A stretch of 13,582 nucleotides of DNA from Planctomycetota bacterium (GTDB lineage Bacteria > Planctomycetota > PUPC01 > JACPCR01), in the NCBI GenBank assembly GCA_030740295.1, contig JASLXP010000274.1, positions 1-13,582 of the forward strand, read 5' to 3'. The notes under the pieces are model-generated. The model did not search any database and was not told the origin of the DNA. It worked only from the letters and a program-made list of their open reading frames with translations. This document shows, piece after piece, positions 1 through 9,518 of this stretch (positions are counted from its first letter, which is position 1; each line of letters begins with the position of its first letter). The translations under genes were made by a program, and so were the position numbers.

Positions 1-3000
1 CAGAGTGGGCAGTATCTCTATCCGCTCTTTCCCTCTGAGCCCGTTCCTGGCTACCCCGGCGTAGGTGCCGACGAAGATCACACCCTCGAAAAGCTGACCG
101 ACTACAGCAAGCCCAAAGACCCCAAGCCAGGCATCTATGGCCATCCGGAATTCCTGGCCTATCCGGGCGCCGTGCATCATCTGCGCTATTTCCTTCAGCG
201 TTATCTGCCGCTGCTTCCGCTCTACAACCAGCACACGCTCCACAAGAACTTCATCCTTCATCAGATGCCGGAGTATGCGGGCCGATGCACGGAATTTGCC
301 GAGCCGGTCTACTACAACCCGATGTACGGCAGACGCTCCCCCACCAAGCAGAGACGGCCCGCGGTGAAAGTGCTGCCCTTCAAGCGCGGCGACACCATAA
401 AAATGACCATCGGCAAGCTCGACCGGTCCATCTACATGCTGCGGCCTATCGTGGCCGCGCCCGGGGTGAAGACCGTAGAGGAACACAAGCTCCTGATGTT
501 CAAACTGCTCATCAATGACCAGGACGATCCGGCACAGATGAGCACCTACATCCTCCGCGCCCCGTGCCTGGATAATTTTTATGCGGTTACGGATTTCGCT
601 TTCCGCTCTCTGGGCGATGGGCGCACGTTCCGGGCAGAGCTGTCGCTGTTGGCCGAGAGTGAAGTCGATACCGTCCTCTACAACATCGATGTCCACGACC
701 GTTTCGCGGAGTTGGCCCGCCGCCGCGGTAAGAAGCGCACAATCGAGGGCGCCTGGTTGCCCACCGACACCTCCAAGTGGCCGGCCATGTGGGAAAAGAA
801 CCGCAAAGAACATGAGCGCCAATACAGCGACTGGACCAAGGATCGGCACGCCAAGCGCACTCCGGAAGAACAGAAAGCCTACGACGACCTGATCTGGGAA
901 TTCATGACTACTCCGATCAATCAACACACCGCTGGCTGGACCTGGTATCTGCAGAAAACCGACTGGACGGCGATGCGATTGATTCCCGTGCCCGATGATC
1001 AGAAGGAACGGTTGGCACCATTCAGAGAATTCGCCGATGCCGCTGAGAAGAAAGAAGGCATGTACAAATACCTCGGATTCAGGGCCCGCTATCCCTACCT
1101 GAATCTCACCGAGGGCAAAGCCTGGCTCGATGGCCACAACCTCTTCCACGACCGCGCCCCCGCCTACCAGTTGAAGGAAGTTGGAGTTTTTGCCCCAGGT
1201 TCCTGGACCACCAAACAGGTAGACGGTAAGCCAAAACGAATCTATGTGCCTGGCGAGAAGCTTGGCGTGTCCAGCGATTTCAGCTTCTCCGGCAACACTG
1301 CATACGTCAAGGGAAAGAAAGTAGATCTCCGCCAGCTTCGTTTTCGCGGCAAGCTCTTCATAGACGGCAAGCCCGCAGACAACGAAATTGTCGAGACTGC
1401 CACCGTTTCAACAGGCTGGGAGTATTTTGATAAAGACCTCCGTGTGGGGATGAAACGTGTGTTCGATGTGAAGCCCGGGCTCTACTACGACGCCAACCTC
1501 ATCACCTGGGGTAGCGGCGTGACGAGCATGAATCATGGACGTTACTTTCACGGCATCGTTCCCTGGGTGAAATTTGGCATCGAGCAAAATGTGCGGGACG
1601 AAGCGATGAAATTTGTCCAGTACGCCTACAACATACCGGTGAACAACCCCTCTCAGACACTCGCCTATGTCGCCGGCTTCGAGGGACTCGACCGCGGGCT
1701 GCTGAAGATGCTCGGCTCCGGCGGCACACCGACGGCGGTGCGCTTTTACGATGTGATTTACCCATTCCTCCATGAAAATGAAGAGTTCGCACAGGCCGTC
1801 GGGCGCTACATCCCGTGGATCAAGACATCCGACGACCTCATCACCATGCTCGACACTTACGTGATTCAGGATTACGCCAACTGCATCATGAAGTCGCGGT
1901 CGTTCACCGACCACGAGCAATCCAAAATGATGATGACCTGCGTGCTGGCGCAGGACGACACCAGCATCAGCGATCCCTGGATGGAATTCCTGTTCACCCG
2001 CGGCTGGGAATACCCGCAGGCCCTAAGCGGTTTCGCAGACAACATCATCACCGGCACCACCCGCGACGGCGGCACGACCATCGGCTCTTATATGTATGGG
2101 CTCGGCGGCGGCATGGCCGCGCTGGAGATGCTGGGAAAATACATGAAGAACGGAGGCAACCCGAAATACGACATCACCGATCCGCGCCAGTGCCCGTCCA
2201 CCCGACAGAAGGGCTACTTTGTGCTCGAAGGCTCCGCAGCGGGCCGCGTCAATCCGGGCATTGGCGACGTAGGTGGACCGGCAGAGCGCTACGGCCGCAT
2301 GACCAACATGTCGAGCGTGAAGAAAATCCACGAAGCCGCCTGGCGCTGGACCAAAGACCCCAAGTTCGCTTGGGAACTCGTGAACACCTGGAATCGGAGC
2401 GGCCAGACCGACGAAGAATGGGCAGAGATCGAAACCGCGGCCAAGACCGTGCCCCGCGATCCGTTCCTCATGAACAAGTCGCGCATCCTCTCCGACTGGA
2501 ACGGATTCCTGACGCTGAACAAAGGGGTTGGAGTAACGGCTTTAGCCGGGTCTGATATTGGCCACGGTGATCCCCGTCTCATCCGGGAAGTCGCCATCCG
2601 CGTCGGCACCGGCTGGGGACACGAACACTACGACACCCTCGACCTTCGCCTGTTCGCTTTCGGGCTGACGATGTCGGGCGATTTCAATCAGCGCAAAGCC
2701 TACGGCAGGCCCGCCCATTCCATGACAATCACACACAACCTGGTGCTGGTGGATCGCAAGAATTGGATGGGCCATGCCTGGATAGGCGATCTCTTCGATG
2801 CTCCAGGCTCGCCCTACCTGACCGCCGAATCCGTGGCCCCCTACGAAGTGCCCGGCGTGAAGCTCTATCGCCGGCAGGTAGCGATGGTTGAGTGTAGCTC
2901 CGGTCTCCAGGCCGGAGATGTGTCCTCCCAATACGTCTTCGATGTGTTCCGCGTCTCCGGCGGCGGCGAGCATGCCTACGCGTTTCACGGATGCGTGGAT

Positions 3001-4434
3001 GATGGCTTCGAGGCCAACGTAAAGAACAAGCAGATGGTGGAAGGCGGAAAGAACAGTCCGGACAACGGATTCCTCAGTTCCTTCCGACCCGAACGAAAAT
3101 CCACCAAACTGGATGCCAGAAGCATCGGCGCCTGGTCACTGAAAACCCCGCCCGAATACTGGGTCGCCGATCCTGATGGGGATCATCTGGTCGCCACGTG
3201 GAACCTGGATCCCAAGGCAGAGAAGCTGATGGCCAGAAGTTTCGATGTGTTCCCTGGCGAAAAATTCACGCGACTGACAATGCTCAATCCTGACGATTCG
3301 CGCATCATGCACGGCATCGCCCGCTCATCAAATTATGAAGCGTACTATGGGCGGTGTCTGTTCGTCGTGAAAGGAAAGCCCAACATTGCCTCCCCGGATA
3401 TGAATACCGGTGCGGAGAATCTGCTGGATGATGAAGGAACTGCCGCGCAGAAGAGCCCGGCCAAAGCCGGTACTCCAACCTCGACCGAATCGGTCTTCGT
3501 CTCTTTGATAGAACCTTACGCCGGCGAGCCATCCATTACCTCGCAGCGAGAGCTGACGGTGGCAGATAACGAAACCGATGCTCGCCGTGCGGTGGCCGTC
3601 GAGGTGAAGACGAAGCATGGCCGCACGGATCTGCTCTTCGCCGATGGCCGGACGGGCAAAACACGAAAGGTGTCAGGTGTCAGTGTTCAGGTGTCAGGTG
3701 AATACGCCTACGTCTCAACAGACCAGCAGGGCCTGCGTCAGGCGACGCTGACCGGCGGAACTCTTCTCGAGACCCAAGACCTGAAGATTGAAGTCGAAAC
3801 TGCCCGCTATGGAGCCACTGTCACCAAGGTGAACTACCTCGACCGCATCGTCACCCTCAAAGGCAAGATACCCGAACGTCTGGCCGGCCATTACTTTGAG
3901 GTTGGTAACGACCTTCACAAGACCAGCTACGAAGTATCGACCATCAAGAACAGACTCTTCGGCAAGACCGAACTCACACTCCGCAAGGGCATGGAAATCA
4001 TGCGTACGCGGGTCCGCTCCGCCGATCCCAAAACTGGAAAGGTGAAAGGCGCCATTGCCATGATGCACTTGCGTGGCCGCGACAGTGGTCTGGTCGCCAG
4101 CAACGATGCACTGACGAACTTCTGGCGCGTGGAGTACACCGGCGGCAACCGCCACTACGGCCACAATTTCAATCTGACGCCCATGGATCCTGATTCACAA
4201 GCTCCCGCATTCGCCGCAGCCGACTTCCCCGCCGGCGAAGGCATCCGCATCTGGGAATTCGGAGTTGGCGATACCTTCAGCATCCAGACCGGTGCATCCC
4301 TCCAGCGCACAGGCGAAAACAAGTACGCTGTGTACGCCACCTCGCCCTTCAAGCTCACTATCGGTGGCAAATCCCACAACATCACGGAAAAGAGACTCGC
4401 CGCTGGGAATCGCATCTTCCTGAGAGTTCAATAG
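1..4434 (+). CDS. Giant heparinase II/III-like protein, 5'-truncated by the window edge
   Basis: The reading frame is open from base 1 to the TAG at 4432-4434, giving at least 1477 visible residues; the true start lies upstream, and the GTG at 172 is only an internal codon. The recognisable core is a heparinase II/III-type beta-sandwich. GWGHEHYDTLDLRLFAFG (about 2611-2664) carries the H-x-H-x-D signature, followed by a D-rich turn, then HNLVLVD (about 2734-2754) and YVFDVFRVSGG (about 2932-2964). The preceding region (about 1500-2520), rich in W, Y and helix-like segments, would be the alpha/alpha toroid. Further beta-rich modules lie before (about 370-1450) and after (about 3480-4430). Family members are polysaccharide lyases that cleave uronic-acid glycans by beta-elimination, but the substrate here cannot be read. 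Usual lyases are roughly 600-800 residues, so this is an unusually long version. Whether it is secreted cannot be judged without the N-terminus. It converges on the GH42-like gene with a 48-bp gap. Confidence 0.8.
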   Translation, partial: QSGQYLYPLFPSEPVPGYPGVGADEDHTLEKLTDYSKPKDPKPGIYGHPEFLAYPGAVHHLRYFLQRYLPLLPLYNQHTLHKNFILHQMPEYAGRCTEFAEPVYYNPMYGRRSPTKQRRPAVKVLPFKRGDTIKMTIGKLDRSIYMLRPIVAAPGVKTVEEHKLLMFKLLINDQDDPAQMSTYILRAPCLDNFYAVTDFAFRSLGDGRTFRAELSLLAESEVDTVLYNIDVHDRFAELARRRGKKRTIEGAWLPTDTSKWPAMWEKNRKEHERQYSDWTKDRHAKRTPEEQKAYDDLIWEFMTTPINQHTAGWTWYLQKTDWTAMRLIPVPDDQKERLAPFREFADAAEKKEGMYKYLGFRARYPYLNLTEGKAWLDGHNLFHDRAPAYQLKEVGVFAPGSWTTKQVDGKPKRIYVPGEKLGVSSDFSFSGNTAYVKGKKVDLRQLRFRGKLFIDGKPADNEIVETATVSTGWEYFDKDLRVGMKRVFDVKPGLYYDANLITWGSGVTSMNHGRYFHGIVPWVKFGIEQNVRDEAMKFVQYAYNIPVNNPSQTLAYVAGFEGLDRGLLKMLGSGGTPTAVRFYDVIYPFLHENEEFAQAVGRYIPWIKTSDDLITMLDTYVIQDYANCIMKSRSFTDHEQSKMMMTCVLAQDDTSISDPWMEFLFTRGWEYPQALSGFADNIITGTTRDGGTTIGSYMYGLGGGMAALEMLGKYMKNGGNPKYDITDPRQCPSTRQKGYFVLEGSAAGRVNPGIGDVGGPAERYGRMTNMSSVKKIHEAAWRWTKDPKFAWELVNTWNRSGQTDEEWAEIETAAKTVPRDPFLMNKSRILSDWNGFLTLNKGVGVTALAGSDIGHGDPRLIREVAIRVGTGWGHEHYDTLDLRLFAFGLTMSGDFNQRKAYGRPAHSMTITHNLVLVDRKNWMGHAWIGDLFDAPGSPYLTAESVAPYEVPGVKLYRRQVAMVECSSGLQAGDVSSQYVFDVFRVSGGGEHAYAFHGCVDDGFEANVKNKQMVEGGKNSPDNGFLSSFRPERKSTKLDARSIGAWSLKTPPEYWVADPDGDHLVATWNLDPKAEKLMARSFDVFPGEKFTRLTMLNPDDSRIMHGIARSSNYEAYYGRCLFVVKGKPNIASPDMNTGAENLLDDEGTAAQKSPAKAGTPTSTESVFVSLIEPYAGEPSITSQRELTVADNETDARRAVAVEVKTKHGRTDLLFADGRTGKTRKVSGVSVQVSGEYAYVSTDQQGLRQATLTGGTLLETQDLKIEVETARYGATVTKVNYLDRIVTLKGKIPERLAGHYFEVGNDLHKTSYEVSTIKNRLFGKTELTLRKGMEIMRTRVRSADPKTGKVKGAIAMMHLRGRDSGLVASNDALTNFWRVEYTGGNRHYGHNFNLTPMDPDSQAPAFAAADFPAGEGIRIWEFGVGDTFSIQTGASLQRTGENKYAVYATSPFKLTIGGKSHNITEKRLAAGNRIFLRVQ
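3668..3702 (+). repeat. Heptanucleotide tandem repeat inside the heparinase-like CDS
   Basis: Five consecutive 7-base units run AGGTGTC, AGGTGTC, AGTGTTC, AGGTGTC, AGGTGAA. Units 1, 2 and 4 are identical and units 3 and 5 diverge. The total of 35 bases is translated as part of a low-complexity V-S-G-rich stretch (KVSGVSVQVSGEY) in the C-terminal beta-rich half of the protein, and the frame stays open on both sides. Since 7 is not a multiple of 3, gain or loss of one unit would shift the frame. Confidence 0.75.
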
Positions 4435-4482
4435 AACTTCTTTTGGCTCTCGGGCTTAAATTTTACCTCGGATAGAATTTTT

Positions 4483-7400
4483 CTAGGGTACACGTTGCCT
4501 GACCGAAAAATTCAATACTTTTCTTACACCGCTAATCACATCCCTGAATTCGATCTTCCATTCTCCAGAAGTGGCATTCTCTGCCAGGGGTAATCGAATT
4601 TTAAAAAGACCACGAGGCGCCGAGACGTTCAAGATATGGTAGCGCGGGCGATTGCCACCAGGCTCCACGACTTCACAGCGAATGACGTGGAACTCCGAGA
4701 CTCTTCTATCAGCGCGAATCTTCCCCCTTATCTCGATTACATCTCCTCGCTTAGCATGACCGGTTAGCTCTGTGGAGATGCCCCTGACTCGATAGGGAAG
4801 TTGAGCATATATCTTCGCATAGGTTGCAGGATCAAAGGCATCGTTAAACGTTGACACTTCGCCAAAGTATCTGCCAGACCGGACATCGTAGGTGTGAGCT
4901 TCCTGATTCAGCGTGATTGTTGCCTCTCCCTTTCTTCCAGAGAGAAGAAGCCCGTAATACCTGATGTGGCCGTCTTCGAACTCACTGATAAGTGTGGGCC
5001 TGAAATCTGCGGGATTAAATCGGACGGGTGGCACAATCCGGGCCCCGGCAACCAGGAATCTCAATAGTGGCAGGGCTGCAGCTTTAGTAGCAGGGGCCTC
5101 CATCTCTGCATTAAGCCACACCGCCAGGGAATTGGAATTGGATTCTTTCGCTACGACAGCAGGAGAGCCATCGGGAAAAGTCCCCCATACTGTTCCCGTT
5201 TTGATAACAATGCCCTTTAGCGCACATGCCATTTCCACCTTTGACGCCCTCACTTCAACCGGCGCCTCATTACTCCAGGTAACAGGTTCAGTAGATTGCC
5301 TTCCCGTTCGTTCCGAGCGGCCTCGGTCGATCCCAAATGCATCTTCGAGTCTTCCGAATCTCACGCGCCCACCATGTCCATTGCGAACAGCGACGTCCGC
5401 GTCCGCGAGTGCATAGCATCCGCGGTGGATCGCCATGGCATAAGAGTCTGCGGCTCGTTTGGGGATTGACCGGGCTCCGGCAAAGACAAAGAGTTTGTTC
5501 TTCATTGACTTCAGGAAGCCACTTTCAGCCTGCTCATCAGCAACGAAAGAGTATGGATATCCCTCTTTGGCCAACAAGTTTGTTGCCTGTGTGGTCGCTG
5601 CGACAAAATCCCTGCCAACTGCATTACTTGTGTAGATCGACGCCTGTGAATATGGAATTAACGTCCTGGGCGCCTTGAGGCGAGCGTGGTGGAAGAGCTT
5701 GCCGATTCCTTGTCGGATCTCGGCTTGCTGTTTTCCTATCTCCACAAAACGTCCCTCTATCGTCAGGTCTGGCTGAACCATTGCCATGTGTGGGAGCCCT
5801 TTTGCCATGTAACCCCACCAGGCGAGCAGGTGAAAGCCCTTAAACATCGCCTCCCACGGATGCCTGGGATTCTGCGCGCCGTAACCCATCCAAGTACCCG
5901 CAATGGCATCCTTTTTCAGAAAGGCCTGTGTCCACTCAGCCCTTAGTCCGGAGTAACTCATCATCAACGGGCAGGCCTGGGCAACTGAGAAGTAATTGAC
6001 CCCAACGTCATAGGAAGGCGTGTACATCCCGCTTTCGCCCACACGAATCAACGGTGATAGCTTGCCTGCCTCCTCATTTGCTATCTCGTAACGACGCGTC
6101 ACATAGGCATCCATGTACAGTCGAAAATCCAGCCAGGGCCCTAGACTCTCCGGTTGATTCTTTGCCTCCCTCAGCAAAAGCGGCATCACTTCATTGAAAG
6201 ATTCATAAGAAGTTTTCCACTCGGTGTTGAGTTTCTTGATCTTTCGATAAGTACGTTTCAGATGTTTTCGAAAAACGCTTAGTGTTTCTGGCGACCAGTC
6301 GTATTCGCCTCCAAGGCGAAATTCATCCTGTAAACAGAAATAGGTTGTCCCCACACTTTCGTAACGCTTCCGCAAAGTTTCTGATATTCGATTACGAAAA
6401 GGTCGTTCGTCAACGATGGGAGGCGAGAGCTGACTGCCTTCAATTCTTCGCCAGGGAAAGGAAGCGTTACCTAGTCCGAACAACCCGAGGTGAATCAGCC
6501 CACGGTCGTAAAATGTGGCATTGAGTCCGGCCTCCTCGACGGCCCATTTCCTCATGATTTGAGTGACATACCAGTCAGCCTGCACGCCCGTAGAGGTGGT
6601 GAAGACCATTTCATCTTCGGCGATGTCACCAGTGACTCTGCAACTGAAACGATGCGACTTCATGCTCAAGGTTTCACCACCGGACCGAACCAAAATGACT
6701 GCCACGCTCTCAGGTGAGACCGGCATATAGCGAATGCCTTTAAAGGACACTCTCCTTCCTCGTCCAGGTTTCCAGCCCTTGCTGTCACGCCAAGCCACAC
6801 GCGAATCGCTGCCGTTGCGGATCTCGGCGATGATGTTTAAAGGCTCATGTCCTTCTTCACCCAATGAGCTCAGAGCTACGTGAATAGCTTTGGGTACTGC
6901 CCTGTCTGAGTCATCTATGGTGACCTGTTCAACGTTCACACCCCTTCTCAGGACGCAATGCCTGGCTGTGAAATCAATTACTTCTCCAGGATGTTCCTCG
7001 CGAATGTAGGATGTTGCGCCGGCATCGAGGTCGGCCCCACTTTCGAGTAGCCATGCATGCAGGATAAATTCGCCTCCAGGACGCTGCTTCGTTTTAAAGG
7101 ACAGTTTTCGTCTCCCGGCTTGCAGCCTGATGGGTCGGGCCCCGTGCTCGAACCGAATGTTATTCGGCGAAATCAGGTCGTATACCAGAGTTGCATCTCG
7201 CTCGTTGTCGGATTCATAACTCAGTTCCAGGGCGTCTGGTCTTAACTTCACATCCACAATCCGCGCCGCCGAAACTACATTCGTACTCCTCATCGCTTTG
7301 ATGTACTGAGCGAAGTGGTATTCCCAGTCGGGCAGGCGAGTCTTGCCGCGTATCTGCGGAATCAAGTCATTCCTGGAATAGGAGTGAGCTGAATAAACAA

Positions 7401-9300
7401 AAGGCTTCGTGATCCAGACGATGCTGCCTTTGCCGTAGCTATATGTTTCGATCTCGCCAATGGGGCCGGGGGCAATACCGACCTCAAACAGGGATCGAAG
7501 CGGCCCCATGAAGTCATTTTCTGTTTCTGTGAAGTCGTGCCCCTTAAAGACCGCGGGCCATAGCCCGTCATAACTGGCACCCGGTTTTCCCACCACGACG
7601 AGTCCCATGCCCTCTTTGACTTTATTCAGAAGAGCCTGGAGAAAGAACTGCTCGACATTGGCATATTGAATCCCGGCTGTAAGGACGCAGTTGGGGTTCA
7701 TCTCCTCGAGCTTCTGCTCGACTAACTTTTGCTCCAATACCCGATAAGGTTCGTCAGTGGAATCCTTCGTGACGTATGCTGCTGCCTGCACACGGCTCAG
7801 ATTGACAAAATCCCACTCAGCATCAGCCCGGCGGGCGAGGTCGCGAAAGATCCCTGTGGTATAGCCTGGGTTCCCGATGAATAAGACTTTGAGCTTTCTG
7901 TCAGCGGCGGGAACGTTCCAGGGAACCATTGGATGCTTCACGGAACGATTGCACGTACGCATCCAGGAGGGCTGTTTGCCTTCCAATCTCAGCGACCAGA
8001 ACGGTCGGCCTGCTGAGGACGGTCTCTTCAGGGAATAGCTCTCGGTTGAAAGCCCGACGGTCAACGGCCTTTCCAGGTGCAACTCGCCCTGTGAAGACTT
8101 TATGTCACCGGAAAGAACATATGTCCCTTCATCAGGGATGGTAATAGAGCCTGACTTCTTCAGCGCTTTCCCAGGGCTCAGGGAAAGCTGGTACTCCTGG
8201 ACTGTCCTCGCTCGTCCGTCAGTCAGCTTAAGCAGAGATACTCTTATCGATGATTCCGTCTTGAGCGCTGAAGCAACTGAAAGATCGAACCCCAAAGCCT
8301 GACCTGCTATTACCTTTTCCCGGTCTAAGGAAATCCCGCCAGTCAGAAAATCCGATGCGCCATCCAGACGTTTGTGGCCTGACGACGCTTGAAACGAATA
8401 TTTGATCGAGAGAGCTTTTCCCGGTGCCACATCCATTTCAGGCGTACCGAAGCCAAGGGTAAAGCCAGTGAATTTCGCCAGCCAGTTATAGATGGCGTCG
8501 ACTTTTCCCTGACCTGCGCGGACGCAGATTGTCGTTCTCTCCTCGTCATCTCCTACGGCGCCGGTCCAAGGCTCCGGCGGACGGGACACGATGAGAAAAG
8601 AAGACGCGCCCTTAACCCAGGGATCGGAGCGCATCATCGTGCCCCGGCTGTATGGTGCGAAGCAACTGGAATCACTTTCATTTACCCGCAATCCACTCAT
8701 CACCCACAGTGCTATGGGTAATGGATCGTCACTTTCGTTTTTGGCTTGAATAGAGATATCGAGCTTGCTGGAACCGGCACGAAGCGTGTAAGTCTTGATG
8801 ATTCGAACCATGCTCATCGCCTTAGAGATTCCTGTCGCATTCGCCGGGGCGAAGTAAGGGAATCCGGAGAATTGGGCAACGGCCTGATTATCGCGCGCTT
8901 CGAGTCGATCCAATTTATACGGGCGGCCCAAGGGATCGATCCGTCCTTCTCTCATGCGCTGGATAGATAAGCTCTCTCGAAACGCTTTGAAATGCCTTTG
9001 GCCGTACGTATCGCAGATGGCGAGCTCCTTGCCGGTGAGCTTGAACCAAATCGATGAAGCCGCACCGGAATCTTCAGGATCGAAAACGAATCGAAGAAAC
9101 TCATTTTCGAGACACACCTTTTTATCGGGGAGAAGTAAAGCTGAAACCGGGCCTGATTTCCCCGGTTCGATGACAGGTTCTTCCCCATGTACCTTAGAGG
9201 AAGCTGCCAGATGAATAAGGCCGATCAATACAATACCTGTCATCTGACAGGCAAGGCGACCGTTGGAGTATACGGCTATCTTCATCGCGCAAGTCTTCAT
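4483..9300 (-). CDS. Secreted multidomain GH42-like glycoside hydrolase, 1605 aa
   Basis: The N-terminus has a signal peptide: hydrophobic MTGIVLIGLIHLAA (residues 20-33), with likely cleavage after VHG at 39. Modules in order are a mutarotase-like beta-sandwich (about 50-320, LENEFLRFVFD), an Ig-like segment (about 325-415), an alpha/beta GATase-like fold (about 465-640, LKVLFIGNPG and GLVVVGKPG), beta-rich linkers (about 660-890), a GH42/clan GH-A-like TIM barrel (about 900-1200), a GH42 trimerisation-like domain (about 1205-1330), and a C-terminal Ig-like domain (about 1505-1605). In the barrel, CLQDE puts E993 as candidate acid/base; VRKH-type helices and the LNTEWKTSYESF pattern after it are typical of GH42 relatives. 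E1089 in VGESG is a weaker nucleophile candidate. It probably hydrolyses a glycan outside the cytoplasm; galactosidase specificity is not shown. ATG at 9300 has only a weak GGGA upstream, and ATG at 9285 (residue 6) is an alternative. Confidence 0.8.
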   Translation of the reverse strand: MKTCAMKIAVYSNGRLACQMTGIVLIGLIHLAASSKVHGEEPVIEPGKSGPVSALLLPDKKVCLENEFLRFVFDPEDSGAASSIWFKLTGKELAICDTYGQRHFKAFRESLSIQRMREGRIDPLGRPYKLDRLEARDNQAVAQFSGFPYFAPANATGISKAMSMVRIIKTYTLRAGSSKLDISIQAKNESDDPLPIALWVMSGLRVNESDSSCFAPYSRGTMMRSDPWVKGASSFLIVSRPPEPWTGAVGDDEERTTICVRAGQGKVDAIYNWLAKFTGFTLGFGTPEMDVAPGKALSIKYSFQASSGHKRLDGASDFLTGGISLDREKVIAGQALGFDLSVASALKTESSIRVSLLKLTDGRARTVQEYQLSLSPGKALKKSGSITIPDEGTYVLSGDIKSSQGELHLERPLTVGLSTESYSLKRPSSAGRPFWSLRLEGKQPSWMRTCNRSVKHPMVPWNVPAADRKLKVLFIGNPGYTTGIFRDLARRADAEWDFVNLSRVQAAAYVTKDSTDEPYRVLEQKLVEQKLEEMNPNCVLTAGIQYANVEQFFLQALLNKVKEGMGLVVVGKPGASYDGLWPAVFKGHDFTETENDFMGPLRSLFEVGIAPGPIGEIETYSYGKGSIVWITKPFVYSAHSYSRNDLIPQIRGKTRLPDWEYHFAQYIKAMRSTNVVSAARIVDVKLRPDALELSYESDNERDATLVYDLISPNNIRFEHGARPIRLQAGRRKLSFKTKQRPGGEFILHAWLLESGADLDAGATSYIREEHPGEVIDFTARHCVLRRGVNVEQVTIDDSDRAVPKAIHVALSSLGEEGHEPLNIIAEIRNGSDSRVAWRDSKGWKPGRGRRVSFKGIRYMPVSPESVAVILVRSGGETLSMKSHRFSCRVTGDIAEDEMVFTTSTGVQADWYVTQIMRKWAVEEAGLNATFYDRGLIHLGLFGLGNASFPWRRIEGSQLSPPIVDERPFRNRISETLRKRYESVGTTYFCLQDEFRLGGEYDWSPETLSVFRKHLKRTYRKIKKLNTEWKTSYESFNEVMPLLLREAKNQPESLGPWLDFRLYMDAYVTRRYEIANEEAGKLSPLIRVGESGMYTPSYDVGVNYFSVAQACPLMMSYSGLRAEWTQAFLKKDAIAGTWMGYGAQNPRHPWEAMFKGFHLLAWWGYMAKGLPHMAMVQPDLTIEGRFVEIGKQQAEIRQGIGKLFHHARLKAPRTLIPYSQASIYTSNAVGRDFVAATTQATNLLAKEGYPYSFVADEQAESGFLKSMKNKLFVFAGARSIPKRAADSYAMAIHRGCYALADADVAVRNGHGGRVRFGRLEDAFGIDRGRSERTGRQSTEPVTWSNEAPVEVRASKVEMACALKGIVIKTGTVWGTFPDGSPAVVAKESNSNSLAVWLNAEMEAPATKAAALPLLRFLVAGARIVPPVRFNPADFRPTLISEFEDGHIRYYGLLLSGRKGEATITLNQEAHTYDVRSGRYFGEVSTFNDAFDPATYAKIYAQLPYRVRGISTELTGHAKRGDVIEIRGKIRADRRVSEFHVIRCEVVEPGGNRPRYHILNVSAPRGLFKIRLPLAENATSGEWKIEFRDVISGVRKVLNFSVRQRVP

Positions 9301-9518
9301 GATTCCCGTATAGTCAGAAAACTCATCCGGTCGTCAAACACTCTGTTATTCAGGATAGAGCAGCCGAATTGGCCAGGATTTCAATGGAGGAACGGCTATT
9401 TGCCTGGTCTGGTGCGATGGTCAGAACCCAGGAAGTGAGAGGGCTCTACTTCTGCTGCGCTACGGACTCCCCCATGGCTCGTCCCCCCGGTTCGTTAGTA
9501 ACGGAAGAGTGCCCCACA

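Noticed and set aside
1408..1920. 170-residue minus-strand open frame inside the heparinase-like gene
   Set aside because: It is fully antisense to a well-supported coding frame in GC-rich sequence and its product has no recognisable domain; a shadow frame.
1815..2555. 246-residue plus-strand open frame within the heparinase-like gene
   Set aside because: The product is rich in H, R and P, typical of an out-of-frame reading of GC-rich DNA, and it lies wholly within the real gene.
4424..4445. Weak hairpin AGTTC-AATA-GAACT followed by TCTTTT at the end of the heparinase-like gene
   Set aside because: The stem is only 5-6 A/T-rich pairs and the loop contains the stop codon; too weak to call a terminator although the position is right.
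4473..4485. TAGAA-TTT-TTCTA dyad between the convergent genes
   Set aside because: A 5-bp A/T stem without a following T-run on the minus strand; likely chance in an AT-rich gap.
9307..9337. Promoter-like TTGACG and TATACG on the minus strand just before the GH42-like gene
   Set aside because: The 19-base spacer is long and the start of transcription would fall on the ATG itself, implying a leaderless mRNA; one sequence alone does not support this.
9493..9503. CGTTA-G-TAACG dyad in the gap between the propeller and GH42-like genes
   Set aside because: Only 5 bp per half with a single-base centre, not repeated nearby; expected by chance.
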